A stretch of DNA of 64,000 bases from Cornus controversa (lineage: Eukaryota > Streptophyta > Magnoliopsida > Cornales > Cornaceae), in contig CM048854.1 of NCBI GenBank assembly GCA_026545225.1, positions 29,239,230-29,303,229 on the forward strand. Direction: 5' to 3'. The stretch's first letter is position 1. Every line of letters starts with the position of its first letter. This document shows, in pieces, positions 1 through 11,610 of the stretch. The translations under genes were made by a program, and so were the position numbers. The notes beneath the pieces are model-generated. The model did no database searches. It saw only the letters and a program-made list of their open reading frames with translations, and was not told the DNA's origin.

Positions 1-655
1 AGCTCCAAGAGTGGAACTTTTGAGGTTCACTCTTACTATAGAAAGTTATTGGATGTCACGGGTCCCGTCTTCCCTTAGAAGGCAATTTGGAGAACAAAGG
101 CCCCATTGAAGGTGACTTTTTTTACTTGGACAATTGTCTTAGGCAAGATTCTAACGATTGATAACCTAAGGAGAAGAGGTTGAATTATAACGAATTGGTG
201 TTGTATGTGCAAAAGGTTGGAGGAAATGGTGGACCATCTTCTTCATTGCCCAGTGGCAAGGGATGTTTGGTACATGTTATTGGTCGCCTTTGGTATAGTC
301 TGGGTGATTCCAAGATCCACGGCAAATATGATTAAGGCTTGGAGAGGGTGTACAGTAGATAGCCGAGTTAGAGAGGTTTGGAGGGCCACACCCCTTTGTT
401 TATGGTGGGGTCTGTGGCACGAGAGGAATAGGAGGCGCTTCGAGGACACGGAATCTCCTATTTGGTCTCTCAAATACAATATTTTGAGTTTTTTATTTTT
501 TTGGGTAAACGGGAGAAATTGTATATCGGGTGATGAAGTAGTCTACTTCATTAATAGCTTAGGCTTATAGATGGCCGTGCTCGGCTTTTTGTATCTTCTA
601 GGGAGCGCTCCCCTCTTGAGCGCGTTCTAATGAATTATTATTTATAAAAAAAAAT
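1..655 (+). pseudogene. 3' end of a LINE (L1-type) retrotransposon, zf-RVT region
   Basis: A decayed end of a LINE ORF2 reads left to right. Bases 60-160 give 'KAIWRTKAPLKVTFFTWT' then 'GKILTIDNLRRRG', and 205-570 continue with 'MVDHLLHCPVARDVW' and 'PLCLWWGLWHERNRRRFED'. This is the reverse-transcriptase zinc-binding (zf-RVT) region that closes plant L1 ORF2 proteins, with the Cys/His pair in HLLHCPVA. Stops and frame changes near bases 78 and 185 show it is dead. An A-rich tail at about 645-655 marks the LINE 3' end. The reverse transcriptase and endonuclease would lie left of base 1, if present. Confidence 0.85.
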
Positions 656-1361
656 CATCAATATGCATTTATTTGACTTAATAAGAACGATGCATATGGT
701 ATAACATTTGGAACAATTCTTTTTATTCTTTTGTTAGGTAAGACCGTGCGTACTTTCACAATTGCTCTTTATAAGGACTTGAAATGTCACACCCTCAAAT
801 TTAAATACAAGTGCATTTAGTCCAATACCTAAATTTCATGCATGACTGCAATCCTAAATCCAGCCACATCTTTAATAAAATTGTACCACCAACTAATAAT
901 GATATTCCATAAAATAAAATAAAAAAGTCCACAACAAATCCAATATAAACTAGTTAAATCCAACTTTGTACCCGCTATGAGGCTATTGTCGCTACAAAAA
1001 TCACTCGTACTAAAAATTAGACTGAAATAACAAAATAAACTAAATAATATCTATTCCGTCACATTCCAAATCAATGTTTACCTGAAAAATGGTAAAGGGG
1101 TGAGCTCACAAGCTCAATAGGATCCTTGTTTAGCAAATTGATCTTACCTAATGTTTTCGTACGTAAGAGCAACTCACATTAAGTTTGTTAATCATTTTAA
1201 ACCTGTCCTATCCTAGTTAATTAATTTCTCATTAATTAACATTTTCAGTTTTATATAATAATTAATCTCTCATTAGATAACATATCCTTTCTCATATAAT
1301 AATTAATTATTATCTTTAATTATTTTAATTATTATATTTAATTCCAATATCATAACTAATC

Positions 1362-2330
1362 CTCTTGATTAACATTTATTAAGTTTCACTTTATAACAAT
1401 GAGCTTCGGGCTCAACAAATCAAAATGGCTCAATCACGACCGTGAGTATAAGGCCATAGGATTGCTCACCTACACACTAATCAATCATAATCATTGTCAT
1501 CCTTGCCTTAATCCCATATGAATGAGGTTAGCCACATGAATTCTCTCTCTTCAATCTTTTCTACTACATGCCATTTCACCTACTATATTTAACTTGTTAA
1601 AGTTATTTTTTATAACCTCATCCCATGTTGTCTTTGTTCGGCCTCTACTTCTCTTACCTTCTATTACAACTAGTCTCTCCCATTTGACTAGCACACTAAT
1701 CAATGTAAACCACAAATATAGAATCATACACTCTGTTACAGCAAACAACGTAAGCAATGAGTATAGGACCAAACTTCCATACTCCAAACAAAGTGTGAAT
1801 CACCTAGGCGTGGACTACTAAAAACACTCCACATGTGGTTGTGTTCCACATCAATGAGACATGCTCAACTAGTCAACCCAATGGCCATATCAACAATAAC
1901 ATTCTCTTTCTTAGATCTATTAAGTAGTTAATCCTCTTGATTAACATTAAGCTCCAAGTCCAACAAATCAAAGTGGCTCAATCTCAATCACAAGTATAGG
2001 ATCATTCACTCCCATACTCCAAATAGCATAAGCAACAGATGTAGGATCATATACTCCCTTACTCCAAGCATAGGACCATACCCTCCCATACTCCAAACAA
2101 AGTGTGAATCCCTGGACTATTGAAGACACTCCACATTTGGCTCAGTTCATACTATTCGCCCAGATGGTTCTGGACCACATCCACATCAATGGGACATGCC
2201 CAACCAAATGGCTATATCAACAATGTAGGATCATGCACTCCCAAATAAGCATGTCCTGGAACATGCCTAACTCTACTCCAACCAATCTACAATATCCAGC
2301 AATTATTAAATATTATCAATGTTACTAACT
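1362..2330. repeat. Degenerate direct duplication inside the LTR
   Basis: Two successive stretches share a series of motifs in the same order. 'taatcctcttgattaacatt' occurs near 1358 and 1928. 'caacaaatcaaa' followed by a 'tggctcaatc' motif occurs near 1415 and 1960. 'ccaaacaaagtgtgaatc' occurs near 1784 and 2093. 'ggccatatcaacaa' near 1880 is matched by 'ggctatatcaacaa' near 2210. The unit is roughly 400-550 bp and the copies have diverged with indels. It looks like an old internal LTR duplication. Confidence 0.6.
1505..1690 (-). pseudogene. Fragment of a non-LTR retrotransposon ORF2 C-terminus
   Basis: On the minus strand the frame at 1551-1690 reads 'GKRSRGRTKTTWDEVIKNN' followed by 'FNKLNIVGEMA'. 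This resembles the 'RGRPKKTW...' motif near the C-terminus of plant non-LTR ORF2 proteins. It is only about 45 codons long and lies within the LTR duplication, so it is a small inserted scrap. The exact LINE clade cannot be given from this length. Confidence 0.5.
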
Positions 2331-2441
2331 TACTACGCTCACTTTATTAACAATTAAATGAATCTCTTAACCATTTATTATAAGTTTCCAACTTTAGTCA
2401 CATCATATTTTCATCTTAATTTCTCAAGAGTTTAATTTAAT

Positions 2442-3995
2442 GGGTGAATATCTCTGACCTCCCTTGAGGTTTGCCTTATTATCTTTTAGATGAAACTTTT
2501 TTCAAAAATATCTCCGACCTCCCCTATCAGAAATGAACCACATGTGAAATTACTTTTTAGTCCTCACTAAAAGTTTAAAAAATGATGTATATGCTGATGG
2601 ATCAATAAAATGATCAGTTTACATTTATACCTATAACCATCATTCTCTTTCCATCATTCCCAGCTCCACTTTCTCTCTCCTCTTCACGTCCACTCACTGT
2701 TCCCTCCATCATCACCACCACCATCACACACCGAAGCTCACTGTCAAAACCTATCAACGACCTCTCACTCACCGAAGCCATCATCAACGACCACTAACCA
2801 CCATGGCCATCACCAAAGCTTACTGTCAATACCCTCCGCTGCATCACCGTCGACCACCATCTAGGCCTCCACCATCACCTTTCCTTCAAGCAAACTCCGA
2901 CGCCAGAACTCCCTGCACAAGCCAACTCCTGTGAGACTCCACAGAACAAACAAACAGCCTGCAACTCCACCGGAATCAACCACCAGACCACCTCACTGTC
3001 CAATTCCATCACTGCCAACGAAAATTCTTCCACTCCATGACAGACCTGTTGTCATCTTCAACACCGTCTTCATCATGCATGCCATGCCACACCATAGTTT
3101 GCACCGTCCGACCACCACCTTGTTGAAGACCCACCAAGCACAGACAGGTTTACTTCATTCATCACCGAACCACCATTGAATCCATGCATCGCCGTATCCA
3201 AGTTTCCACCACTGGAGCACCAAGACCCATTGTCTTCATCTTAACCGGAGAAGACCCATCATTGGACCACTGTCTGACCACCATGTGCTGCCATCGCACC
3301 AACCACCGTCTGGGATTCCATTGAACTGAAGCTCTACCACCATGAAACTTCACTTGTCGAACCCATGGTAGTGTAATATCGGAAGAAAATGGGAAGATGA
3401 AGAAACTTGGAAGAAAAGATGAGAATTAAGGAGAGAGAAAAAAAAAAGAAAAAAGAAAAGGAAGAGATAGGAGGAAGAATAAAGAAAGAGAGTGAGAGAT
3501 TTAGAGAGAGAAAGTTGAGGAGAGATGAGAGAGAAGTTGAGAGAGTGAGGGGTTAGAGAGATAATTGGGTGAGAGTAGAAAGATAAAATAAAAAAGAAAA
3601 AGAAAAGAGAGGAGTTAGATGTAGAGAGAAAATCTGGTAGAGAGAGAAAGAAAGAGAGAAAAGGTGAAGTGAGTGGGGGAGGTGAGTTAAAGATAGAGAA
3701 AGTTAGAGAAGAGAGAGTGAAAAAAAACGTGACAATATAGAGAGAGAAAGTGACGGAAAGTGGGAGAGAGATGAAGTTAGAGAGAGAGACAAGGGTAGTA
3801 TTTTCTAAATATGATTGGTTAAAATGGTCATTTTACTTTTTGAGGGCAATTTTGGTATTTAAAAAATATTGACTAACATCAGGAAAGGCCAGAGATATTT
3901 GGAGAAACCTAAAGGGAGGTTGACTGTCCTTTTGACAAAAGTTTCATCTGAGAGATAATAAGGCAAACCTCAGGGGAGGTAAGAGATATTCACCC
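2442..3995. mobile_element. Non-autonomous Mutator-like element (family A, copy 1)
   Basis: Long terminal inverted repeats (TIRs) are clear. The left end starts GGGTGAATATCTCTGACCTC and continues 'GAGGTTTGCCTTATTATCT' and 'AGATGAAAC'. The reverse complement of the right end repeats this with few changes for about 60 bp and then more loosely to about 100 bp. The flanks carry an identical 9-bp target duplication, TAATTTAAT (2433-2441 and 3996-4004). A 9-bp duplication with long TIRs is the signature of Mutator-like elements. There is no transposase. The left interior is C-rich with many CCA/ACC triplets (2640-3350), and the right interior is a long purine tract (3360-3790). The frames there are low-complexity and do not match a captured gene that I recognise. 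It sits inside the LTR at 784-5187. Confidence 0.9.
3405..3800 (+). repeat. Long GA-rich purine tract
   Basis: About 400 bases are almost all A and G on the plus strand, with irregular GAGA runs and very few pyrimidines. It belongs to the inner right arm of the Mutator-like element. The corresponding left arm near 2645-2710 is CT-rich, so part of it may be an extended, degenerate TIR. Confidence 0.8.
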
Positions 3996-5187
3996 TAATT
4001 TAATTATCCATATTGTACTCTTGTTTTACTATTGTTTCTTCTTCTTGTATCATATTGTTAATTAATGTACTATTGGTTTGCATTTCCAATTTTATTATTT
4101 AGAAGATCTCTTATTCTTTATATCTCTTATACAAGGTTCTCCTAACATTACCTTTTCCCTAATCAACTGTCTCATTTAATTTCATATTGAAATAATACTT
4201 TATTTCAATTTTTCATCTTCCTTGTTTATTCAATCGTATGTAAATTCAATTTCATTTAATTTGCCTTCATATTACGCATTTCGGTTGTTAGCTATTCTCA
4301 TCATATCTAAGAATTTAATTTAGGATCTTATCTATCAGTAATAAAAATAACTTAAATACATTACCCATTATCCCGTGAAATGTCATAATTTTACTTACCT
4401 CTTAATTTAGTAGATACTTGTTAATTGGAGTTACTGCAATTTCTACCATGATTAATATCTTCTTCTAAATATCTTACATATATTGTTATTTATTTCATTC
4501 CATTTTATTTTATTTACTTTTATCATTATTTTTGTATTCTCATTTTATTTCAAATTCAAGTCATGCCTGACTTGTAGACCTAGGAACAATACAAAAGCAA
4601 GAATGGCCTCACAAGGACCACACCACACAATGTCCCATGCCAGGTATGGACTTGACAACAGGGTCATTCCTGTCCTTTTCATACCCTCTGATCATGTTGC
4701 AATTTCAACTCTCTTTTTTCCCCTCTTAACTATATAGCGCATTTCGTACCATTCAAAATTATTGTCCATATCTTCTAGGTTCAAATTAGAGAGAGTACAG
4801 TACCTAGAAATATCCGATATCATTTAATCTAGGTCCTAAAATTTCATGGTATAATGATACAGATTTAATTCGTACTCTCAGCTTAAACCCATTAAAGTGT
4901 TACTTTTTCAGATTTGTACACCCTCCTAAATTTAACTAATTCAACTCATATAGGCTTAATTTCATATATTATTTGATTCTATATTATTGTAATATTCTGG
5001 AATTTTTAATATTTTTCTTAATTTCAGTTAATTAAGATTCATAAAAATTTTAAATTAATGTTGGATGGACCCAAGGCCAGACACAATCAACTCAGCAGAG
5101 TGAGTGGAGTTCAGAGGACTCATCATCCAACCGAGCTGCCGAGGCAAGGCCCCAACAGCTTGCACACACCCCACGCGCCATCTGATG

Positions 5188-6217
5188 TAGGGGTGCACAA
5201 AAAACTGTTGAAACCGAAATTCCAAACTGGATCGGACAATTTGGTCCCTCTTTTTTTCACAGTTCGGTTCAGTCATGGTTCAAAAATAGTGGAACTATAA
5301 AATTACAGTTCAGTTTCGGTTTCAGGTCCTATGGAACCGGACCGAACTGTTTTGAAACTCATATATATATTATATATGTTATATTATATATAATAAATAT
5401 TGTAAAAGTTCCTAGCCCTAGTTTCTTTTTTCTTTTTCTCACTTCTCAATTCTCACGCAACCCTCATCAGTGCCTCACCGTCGCGACCTACTCCTCTCTC
5501 ACGCCGTCAATCCTCCCATCGGCTACTGTCGATTGTTCCTTGGGCGTCGGCTACATCCCTCTCTTAGTCTCAGTTCATAGTTGCCAACATCACACTAGAT
5601 CTCATGGTGGCGCTTGTGCGTCAGGCACAACCAACCACAGCAACGAAACCAACTTCTCAACATTCAACCACGGATTCGTCATCCTTTTCAGTTTCTGTAA
5701 GATTCAAAACTTATTTCAATTTTTAGGATTTAGCCTTTTGGTTGTGTCTCTTTCCCCTGATCGTTGACTAACTTCTCACCCACACTAATAAAAATCCTAT
5801 GCTTCCTAGTGGGTGGTTTTCCATATCTAAATAGTATTTTGGTATTTGTTTATGAGAGTTTGTGAGAAAGACGGTTGCTAGTATATGTTAAGAATGATTT
5901 TTGGGTTAGGTTTGGTTGTTTTTGAAATTAAATCTAGGGTGCACAGAACAAGCCTCAGTGAAAAGGAAAATTTCATTCCTGAGATGAATGTTGGTCAAAG
6001 AATTTATATATGAGCAATTACTTTCATGAGATGGATTGTTGATTGCTGTGCATTTGGAATGTATTCACTTCTGTTATATTATATGAAATTTTAGGATGAT
6101 TTTTGTTATGTTACAACCGTGGAACAGAATGGTTCGGTTTGGTTTGGTTCCATTAGTTATCACGGTTCGGTTCGGTTCCATTTTTAGTGGAATCGAACTG
6201 AACCGTGTGCACCCCTA
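5188..6217. mobile_element. hAT-type non-autonomous element (TAGGGGTGCAC ends)
   Basis: The ends are TAGGGGTGCAC and GTGCACCCCTA. Inside each end lie repeated 'cggttcggttc / gaaccgaactg' motifs, as in many plant hAT elements; the 42644-54509 hAT has the same ends. Flanking octamers (atctgatg and atcaggct) match poorly, so the target duplication is decayed or absent. The interior includes a CT-rich 5'-UTR-like stretch (5410-5530) and one short frame with no recognised product. Confidence 0.7.
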
Positions 6218-8361
6218 ATCAGGCTTGTGTTGGCTTGTGCGGCTGGCTTGTGTAACTCATCCTCTTCCCCTTTAGGCTATCAGTCAACCGAGACCCTAAT
6301 CTTCGCCATTAACGACCAAATTTAAGCTTCTTTCTATCAATTTCAAGCCCAAAATTGGAATCAAACTTAGGATTAAAGATCTACTAGTCAAAATGAGCCC
6401 TAATATTCGAAGATTTCATTAATTTATTAACTTTTTTAAAGCCTCTGTGTACTTGTAATTGGGGTTTCATCTTATATACCTATATATATACACATACCAG
6501 ACATTTTTTATCACAAGAAGTAATACATGCTTATATGTATATATAATTACTTATCAACAGTAGATGTTTAATTCCTGAAAGAACAGGCTAGGGACTCTCT
6601 CTTCCATGCTTAGGTTCAAACAATACTACATACTAACTACATCAGTCCATTGATTTTTGAATGCTCAGCAGTATATGTAATCCTCAAAGTTCATGTATAT
6701 GTATATAACCATATGCAATTATATTCAATGTACTTCAATCATCATCAACTATTAAGATTGATTTTAATATTTTTTAATCAAAAATTAAATGTTTAATTAG
6801 GCAAGTTGTCATTAATGAAAAATAAGACAAGATCAACTTGCGTAGTGCATTCTTCAGTTTTCTTTTGGTGTATTTTCAATGCAGTTGATCTTCTGATCTC
6901 CCTTTCCTTCAACCGCGAGTCTCTCAAAAATATCAACTAAATAGAAATCTTTTATACTAGAATTTATGTTAAAGGCCTATTAACTAAATCAAAACCTTTT
7001 ATGCTAGAATTTATGTTAAAGTCCTCCTCTAAATAGACTTTATAATTTGATTAGGCTTCTTCGATAATTAAATTAAATTTTGATTAATTAAATAGCCTTG
7101 TTGTACCTTGGGATGGACTCCCTGTTTGAGTGCCTTGTTATACATCTTTACTTTAAAAAAAAAAAAAAAAAAATTTTGAAGTTTTAATGTTATCTTTATT
7201 TCATTGTTATTATTATTATTAATCTTTTTTTACGATTATTACATGAAATCCTCAACCTTCCATTTGAAAGGTAGAGGATATATCAGTAGAGTTAAGCTTT
7301 GGTGATTATATATAGGGCAACTCATCTGTACAACATATGGGGATCATGTGTCTGCTAAGCACATGCCCAGATAAGACAGAAGCCTATTCTGCCCAGTCCA
7401 AACACTGAATTAGAATTGAACACTGAATGTAGTCAGTTTAAAGGTATTGAGTCATGTGTTAGCAAAATTGTTTTCAAAATCAATTATTGAGTTTTTTTTT
7501 TCTTTTGGTTTAGTCATGTTTAAGAAGAACCTCAAGGATCAACTACAAGTTTTGGATGATGGCCACTTCAGTTGAATCACACACATCAAATGTAAAGTGA
7601 GTGTGTCAGGAGAAGTGTAGGATACTTACGAATAAGTTTCATATTTTTTTATTTAGGAAAAAGAAAGGTTCGTATTTTTTTATTAGAAGTGTTAGTCTAT
7701 GTTTCAAATTGTTTTTCTTGGTTTTTATACATCAAAGGATTGAGTTATGCACCGGTACACTTATTTTTTGCACTGACATACCCTTTAGGATTTTTTGGAA
7801 TTTCAATTCCAGAGACTTGCGCAACAGTATACTAAAAACCTGCGCTAATCCACCTGTTTTTGAAATATTCACTCCAAGTACATCTGCACTGCTACACAGT
7901 ACAGTACACTCAAAACATGCACTGGCAAACGCCTTTTTAGTGTACTAAAAATCAGTGTTTCTATTTTTGAAACAAGTCCTAATTTACTTTCAAACATCAT
8001 GAAACTTCTTCAAATCGTTTATAAAGTCTTTTAAAAGTTTGAAAAGGTTTGCCAATTCAATTTATATGTGATTTCGACTCTTCTATAAAGTTTTTTCAGA
8101 GTGTCTTTGATCTCATGTTAAACCTTTTAGTCCTGTTATCTTCTGTGCCTTTTCACACATAAACTTGAGAGATTTGGCTCTGGATCAACTCTATGAGAAT
8201 AAAAAATTTATAATACACAGCATGCCTGTTATTTTGATTAATGGTATGGTATTTTTGTAAGAGTAATGCTATTTGAACTGAAGAGATAGAATTAATCACA
8301 AACCGAGTGATGATTTGACAATAAAGAATTTCTGTTTTGCAGTACATTGAAAACATAAAAT
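6218..8361. other. Non-coding stretch, probably MADS intron 2
   Basis: No coding region is supported on either strand. Near 7105-7172 the text ending in an A18 run resembles a LINE 3' tail ('gggatggactccctgtttgag...'), but only weakly. The rest is AT-rich single-copy-looking sequence. If the MADS gene continues leftward, this lies within its second intron. I looked for a MADS exon 3 (FWQREA-type coding) on the minus strand and did not find it. Confidence 0.5.
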
Positions 8362-8786
8362 TTTTTGGACAAAATTATCCTCTAGCATTCTCTCTCATTA
8401 ACAACCAATCACCCATCTTTAAATTCAAATATCATATCCTTTGTTATTATCTGTGATTATCCTTCAGTTATCAAACCATCCTCATCTCTCAATTGTGATT
8501 ATCCATCACCACCTCTCTCTTCAAACCATCCTCATCTCTCAAATCAATTGAAACTCAATTCCACAATTTCACCTCAATTAAAACCTACAATCAAGACCAC
8601 TTTAAAGTGTATGTATATCTATATACCACATCTCTCTCTACTAAAATCAATTGAATCCGATTCCATTATTTTACCTCAATTGAAACCTACAACCATAAAA
8701 AACCACCTTTAAGTGTGCGCGCGCAGGACAAGAAGAAAGAGTGATGAAAGAGATAAGATGACAAATGGGTAGTTTTGTCCTAAAAA
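8362..8786. mobile_element. MITE with internal tandem duplications
   Basis: The left end TTTTTTGGACAAAATTATCC pairs with the reverse complement of the right end, TTTTTAGGACAAAACTACCC. Inside are two short direct duplications: 'caaaccatcctcatctctca' at about 8472 and 8522, and a unit of about 103 bp beginning 'aaatcaattga' at 8541 and 8644. No protein is encoded. The superfamily is unresolved because no clean target duplication is visible. Confidence 0.55.
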
Positions 8787-9678
8787 GTTGTATTTTTAAT
8801 GTTCCATGGAAATAGGAGCAACATATTGATAAAAGGCTTTCCTTCTCGGTTTATCTATTTGATCCTTCTATCATTTTCCTTTTTGTAAAAATAAAAATTG
8901 CCAACTCATACATGTTTGGTTGCTCACTTTTTCTGGTGGAGATGTCTTAGCTTATTCATATTAAGGCATCCTTTTATTGCTTCTGAAACCAATCCATCCT
9001 TATCATCTTCTATTATGTGATTTTTAATCAGAGACTAGTAAAACCAAAGATTGATACAAAAGCATTGCAGAGACAGAAAAGGTTTGTTGCTATCTACCAG
9101 CAGTGTCAATGTATAAACATGTTTCATATTTTGAATATTGTAAATATAGGTTGCTAAAGAAATTTCTTATTTGTATAAAATGTTGTCTAAAGTTTTCGGT
9201 ACCATTATTAGATGATTCTGGTTTATGATGTATTTTAGTTACAAGTGATCCAATTGAAATGATGTGTTGTCTTTGTGTGCAATTTTGGCTTATATAGTAT
9301 GTATTTGCAATATATTGGGTATCGTTCATATTAAAAACATGTTGTTCAGACCTACTTCGTCTGGTGGAAAATATCGGGAAATCATCCTTAAGCAAGATGA
9401 TATGATGATTTTAATATTTCTGGCTTTTATTATAGAAAAAGAACAAAAGAAAAAGAAACAAGGTAAGTGCCAATTGCAAAATGCACACAACCATTTTTAT
9501 GGATACACCATGCATGCATTTAGGCTGTTTAGAGATTCACCGTGCTCCATAGACTAGAACGAAACTGTAAAAGCAATGAAACAAAAAACAATTCTAGAGT
9601 ATGTTCTTTCGATTTATTTATTTTTTCAAATATGAAAGGCTTTAAAGAAGAAACTGAGAGATTGATCATAAAGATTAC
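8787..9678. other. MADS intron 2, part adjoining exon 2
   Basis: No gene is seen. The splice donor of MADS intron 2 (minus strand, AAG|GTAATC) is at 9678-9673. The remaining sequence is AT-rich and non-repetitive to the eye. Short frames here (9090-9395 minus, 9264-9557 plus) have no recognisable motifs. Confidence 0.5.
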
Positions 9679-9754
9679 CTTGACCTCAGAAATTGGATTT
9701 TCCATTTGGTGATGCCCTTCTTTTGACTTGTATCGCTCAATTATCGACTTGATG
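9679..9754 (-). CDS. AGL17-like: AGL17-like MADS-box gene, exon 2 (I-region)
   Basis: Minus-strand exon of 76 nt, bounded by acceptor TTTTTATCAG| and donor AAG|GTAATC. Exon 1 ends in codon phase AG| and this exon starts with C, which restores AGC (Ser). The joined reading is ...FAST-S-IKSIIERYKSKEGHHQ-MENPISEVK, the intervening (I) region of MIKC MADS proteins. It has the KSIIERY and NPISEVK motifs typical of AGL17/ANR1/AGL21 relatives. That family's exon 2 is usually 79 nt; here one codon after 'ERY' is missing, still in frame. The exon ends in phase 0 just before the expected FWQREA of exon 3. There are no stops. The long ORF lists miss it because it is too short. It lies 22 kb from exon 1. 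What is seen is the exon and its splice sites; that it is spliced to exon 1 is inferred from phase and family match. Confidence 0.85.
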
Positions 9755-10319
9755 CTGATAAAAATAGCATCAAACTGTGTTAGATTTGTTCCTGCAATGT
9801 ATATGAATGCATTGTAATGAATCTATTGTTTGTAACATCTTGTTATGCATCAGTGTAGGAAGAAGAGATATTGAAAGAAAACTAGTCTAACAAAATAGCT
9901 TGTTGAATATTTTTTTATTCAACATTTGCAGGTGTAACCCATTTTCATAAAGCATTTATTCAATATATCATGATACAGGTTTTCCATGCTGAGTTATTAC
10001 ATATTTGTTCTCAACTTATTTTCATAATGATGAAAGCTAGTTGGTTGCTGGGTTGAAACTGATATTGTTCTGCCAAGGTCTTTAATGACATTTTTCTGTT
10101 TAGTCCATATTAATAGGCTGAATATTGATAGAGAGGAAGAGATTGTAGATAATTGCGTGGCATAGAAAAGAGGGGCATATAGTGTTAACGTGAGTTGATA
10201 TAGCAGTGAAATATATGATTTTGTGTGAGAGAGGGTGATGTTATTCATATTGATGGGAATGTTGAAACGACATGAAGAAAAGACTAAAAATAACATGAGT
10301 TCATATAGCATGCAGTGAA

Positions 10320-10350
<31 letters not shown>

Positions 10351-10565
10351 AGAGTAAAATAGTGATGTTACTTATAAAAAAAAGTGTAAAATAGTGATGT
10401 TGCTTGTACCAGATTGTTAGAATAACGATTTGTTGTGATGTACAACAAATCTTAGCAATCTAAGTGGGCAAGACAATTGCAAAATTCGTTTAAGAGGCTT
10501 ATTTCGTTCATATATGGAGAGATTATCTACATTGGTATAGAAGTAAGTTTTTTAATCCATATATA
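9755..10565. other. Unique-looking intron 1 sequence near exon 2
   Basis: No coding region or transposon end is evident, apart from a (TA)n run at 10324-10350. A 30-bp motif containing 'gagtaaaatagtgatgtt' recurs at about 10351 and 10385. The 104-codon minus frame at 9997-10311 has no family motifs and is best taken as chance. Confidence 0.4.
10324..10350. repeat. (TA)n microsatellite
   Basis: An uninterrupted TA repeat of about 13 units. Confidence 0.95.
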
Positions 10566-10777
10566 GGCCCTATTTGGTAGAGCTTTTGTTTTGATTTTTA
10601 CGCAGAAGAAAAAGATAAGTAGAAGTTAAATGAGGAAGCTGGTATCCACCAGTTTCTTTCGAACGCTCTTTTTGGATTCTGAAACTCTTCAGTCTAATCA
10701 ATCCAAACACTCTCCAAAACGACTTTTAAACTTGAAAAGCTGAAAGCCTATTTTTAAAAGTCAATCCAAACAGGGCC
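10566..10777. mobile_element. MITE with GGCCCTATTTGG ends
   Basis: The ends GGCCCTATTTGG and CCAAACAGGGCC are inverted repeats. The inner text also pairs loosely (gcttttgttttgattttta with tatttttaaaagtcaatc). The flanks read TATA on both sides. The 212-bp length and 'CCAAACAGGGCC' ends are common in plant hAT and PIF/Harbinger MITEs. The superfamily is not resolved because the target duplication is short and AT-only. Confidence 0.75.
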
Positions 10778-10844
10778 TATAGTATTTGTTCGAATGCAGA
10801 AAACAGAGATAAACCAAATTGCTTTTTTTGTGCGATTTCAATAG

Positions 10845-11488
10845 AGGTGTTCATTTGATCCTTAGAATTCTATCCGATCTGATCTGATTTCCACGGTTCG
10901 GATTGGTTTGTTAGTCCATTGGTTCGGTGACGTATTTATAAATAAGTAATTTGTATGAATCGGATAACAGATTTGAGTCTAAGAAAACCAATCTGATTTG
11001 TAAATTTGATCCGATCCGTTACATATAAAATATATATACATGTATGGTACTCTTTTTAATCATAAACCTAACCCCAACTCCCTTTTACTCGATTGTTCTT
11101 CACTTTCTTAATGTTTTACTCGATTTTCTTTTATTTATTTTACAAGCGAGAGATGCTGATATATCATTAACAGTGGTCTGGTCATGTTCTGGGACTTCAA
11201 TTCATCTTTTTCAATTAATCTAGAGAGACGGACTACCAATACTAAATGATGGACAATGATAAATATTTTTTATCATGTAATTATAATGAATTATTTCATC
11301 TTAATCTCACAGTGGGTTAAAAAAAACTATTGGGCTGTTTCTGTAAAACTAATCTGATCCAATCTCATGGTTCATAAATTTAATTGGATTGGTTTAAAGC
11401 TTTCATTGGATCGGATTGGTTTCAAATTTTATAATTTTGCTGGAATCGGATTGATAATTGTTTAATGTCTAATTTGAACAAATCTCAT
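10845..11488. mobile_element. hAT-like remnant with 'cggattggtt' motifs
   Basis: The left end TAGAGGTGTTCATTTGATCC loosely pairs with the right end 'aatttgaacaaatctc'. Subterminal 'atccgatctgatctgattt', 'ttcggattggttt' and 'ggatcggattggtttcaa' motifs recur in both orientations. This subterminal pattern is common in hAT elements. No coding frame and no clear target duplication were seen. Confidence 0.45.
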
Positions 11489-11610
11489 TCGTGTCTATTC
11501 ATAGATTCTAATACATAGTGTCTAACAAAGACTTCTGTCACTCTTTCCATGATGTTTATTTCAATGATTGTCAGCCAGTGACAAAAACCAATTGGCAAGT
11601 TTTTTTTTTT

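Larger units (their letters stand above)
784..5187 (-). mobile_element. Degraded Gypsy-like LTR (solo or partial), minus strand
   Basis: The segment begins TGTCACACCC, the reverse of a typical Gypsy LTR end. Read on the minus strand it has the order seen in chromovirus-type LTRs: a TATATAG box near 4733, a long AT-rich leader, and near 1085-1130 a stretch equivalent to 'GAGCTCACCCCTTTACC'. No gag or pol lies beside it, so a solo LTR is the best reading. It is split by a Mutator-like element (2442-3995) and holds a LINE scrap. The right end is uncertain: similar sequence may resume at 6226-6440 beyond the hAT insertion. No target duplication was found. This call rests on general resemblance, not alignment. 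Confidence 0.45.

Noticed and set aside
2931..3353. Pro/His/Thr-rich frames on both strands
   Set aside because: They are products of C-rich CCA/ACC sequence inside a Mutator-like element, with no domain and no start or splice context.
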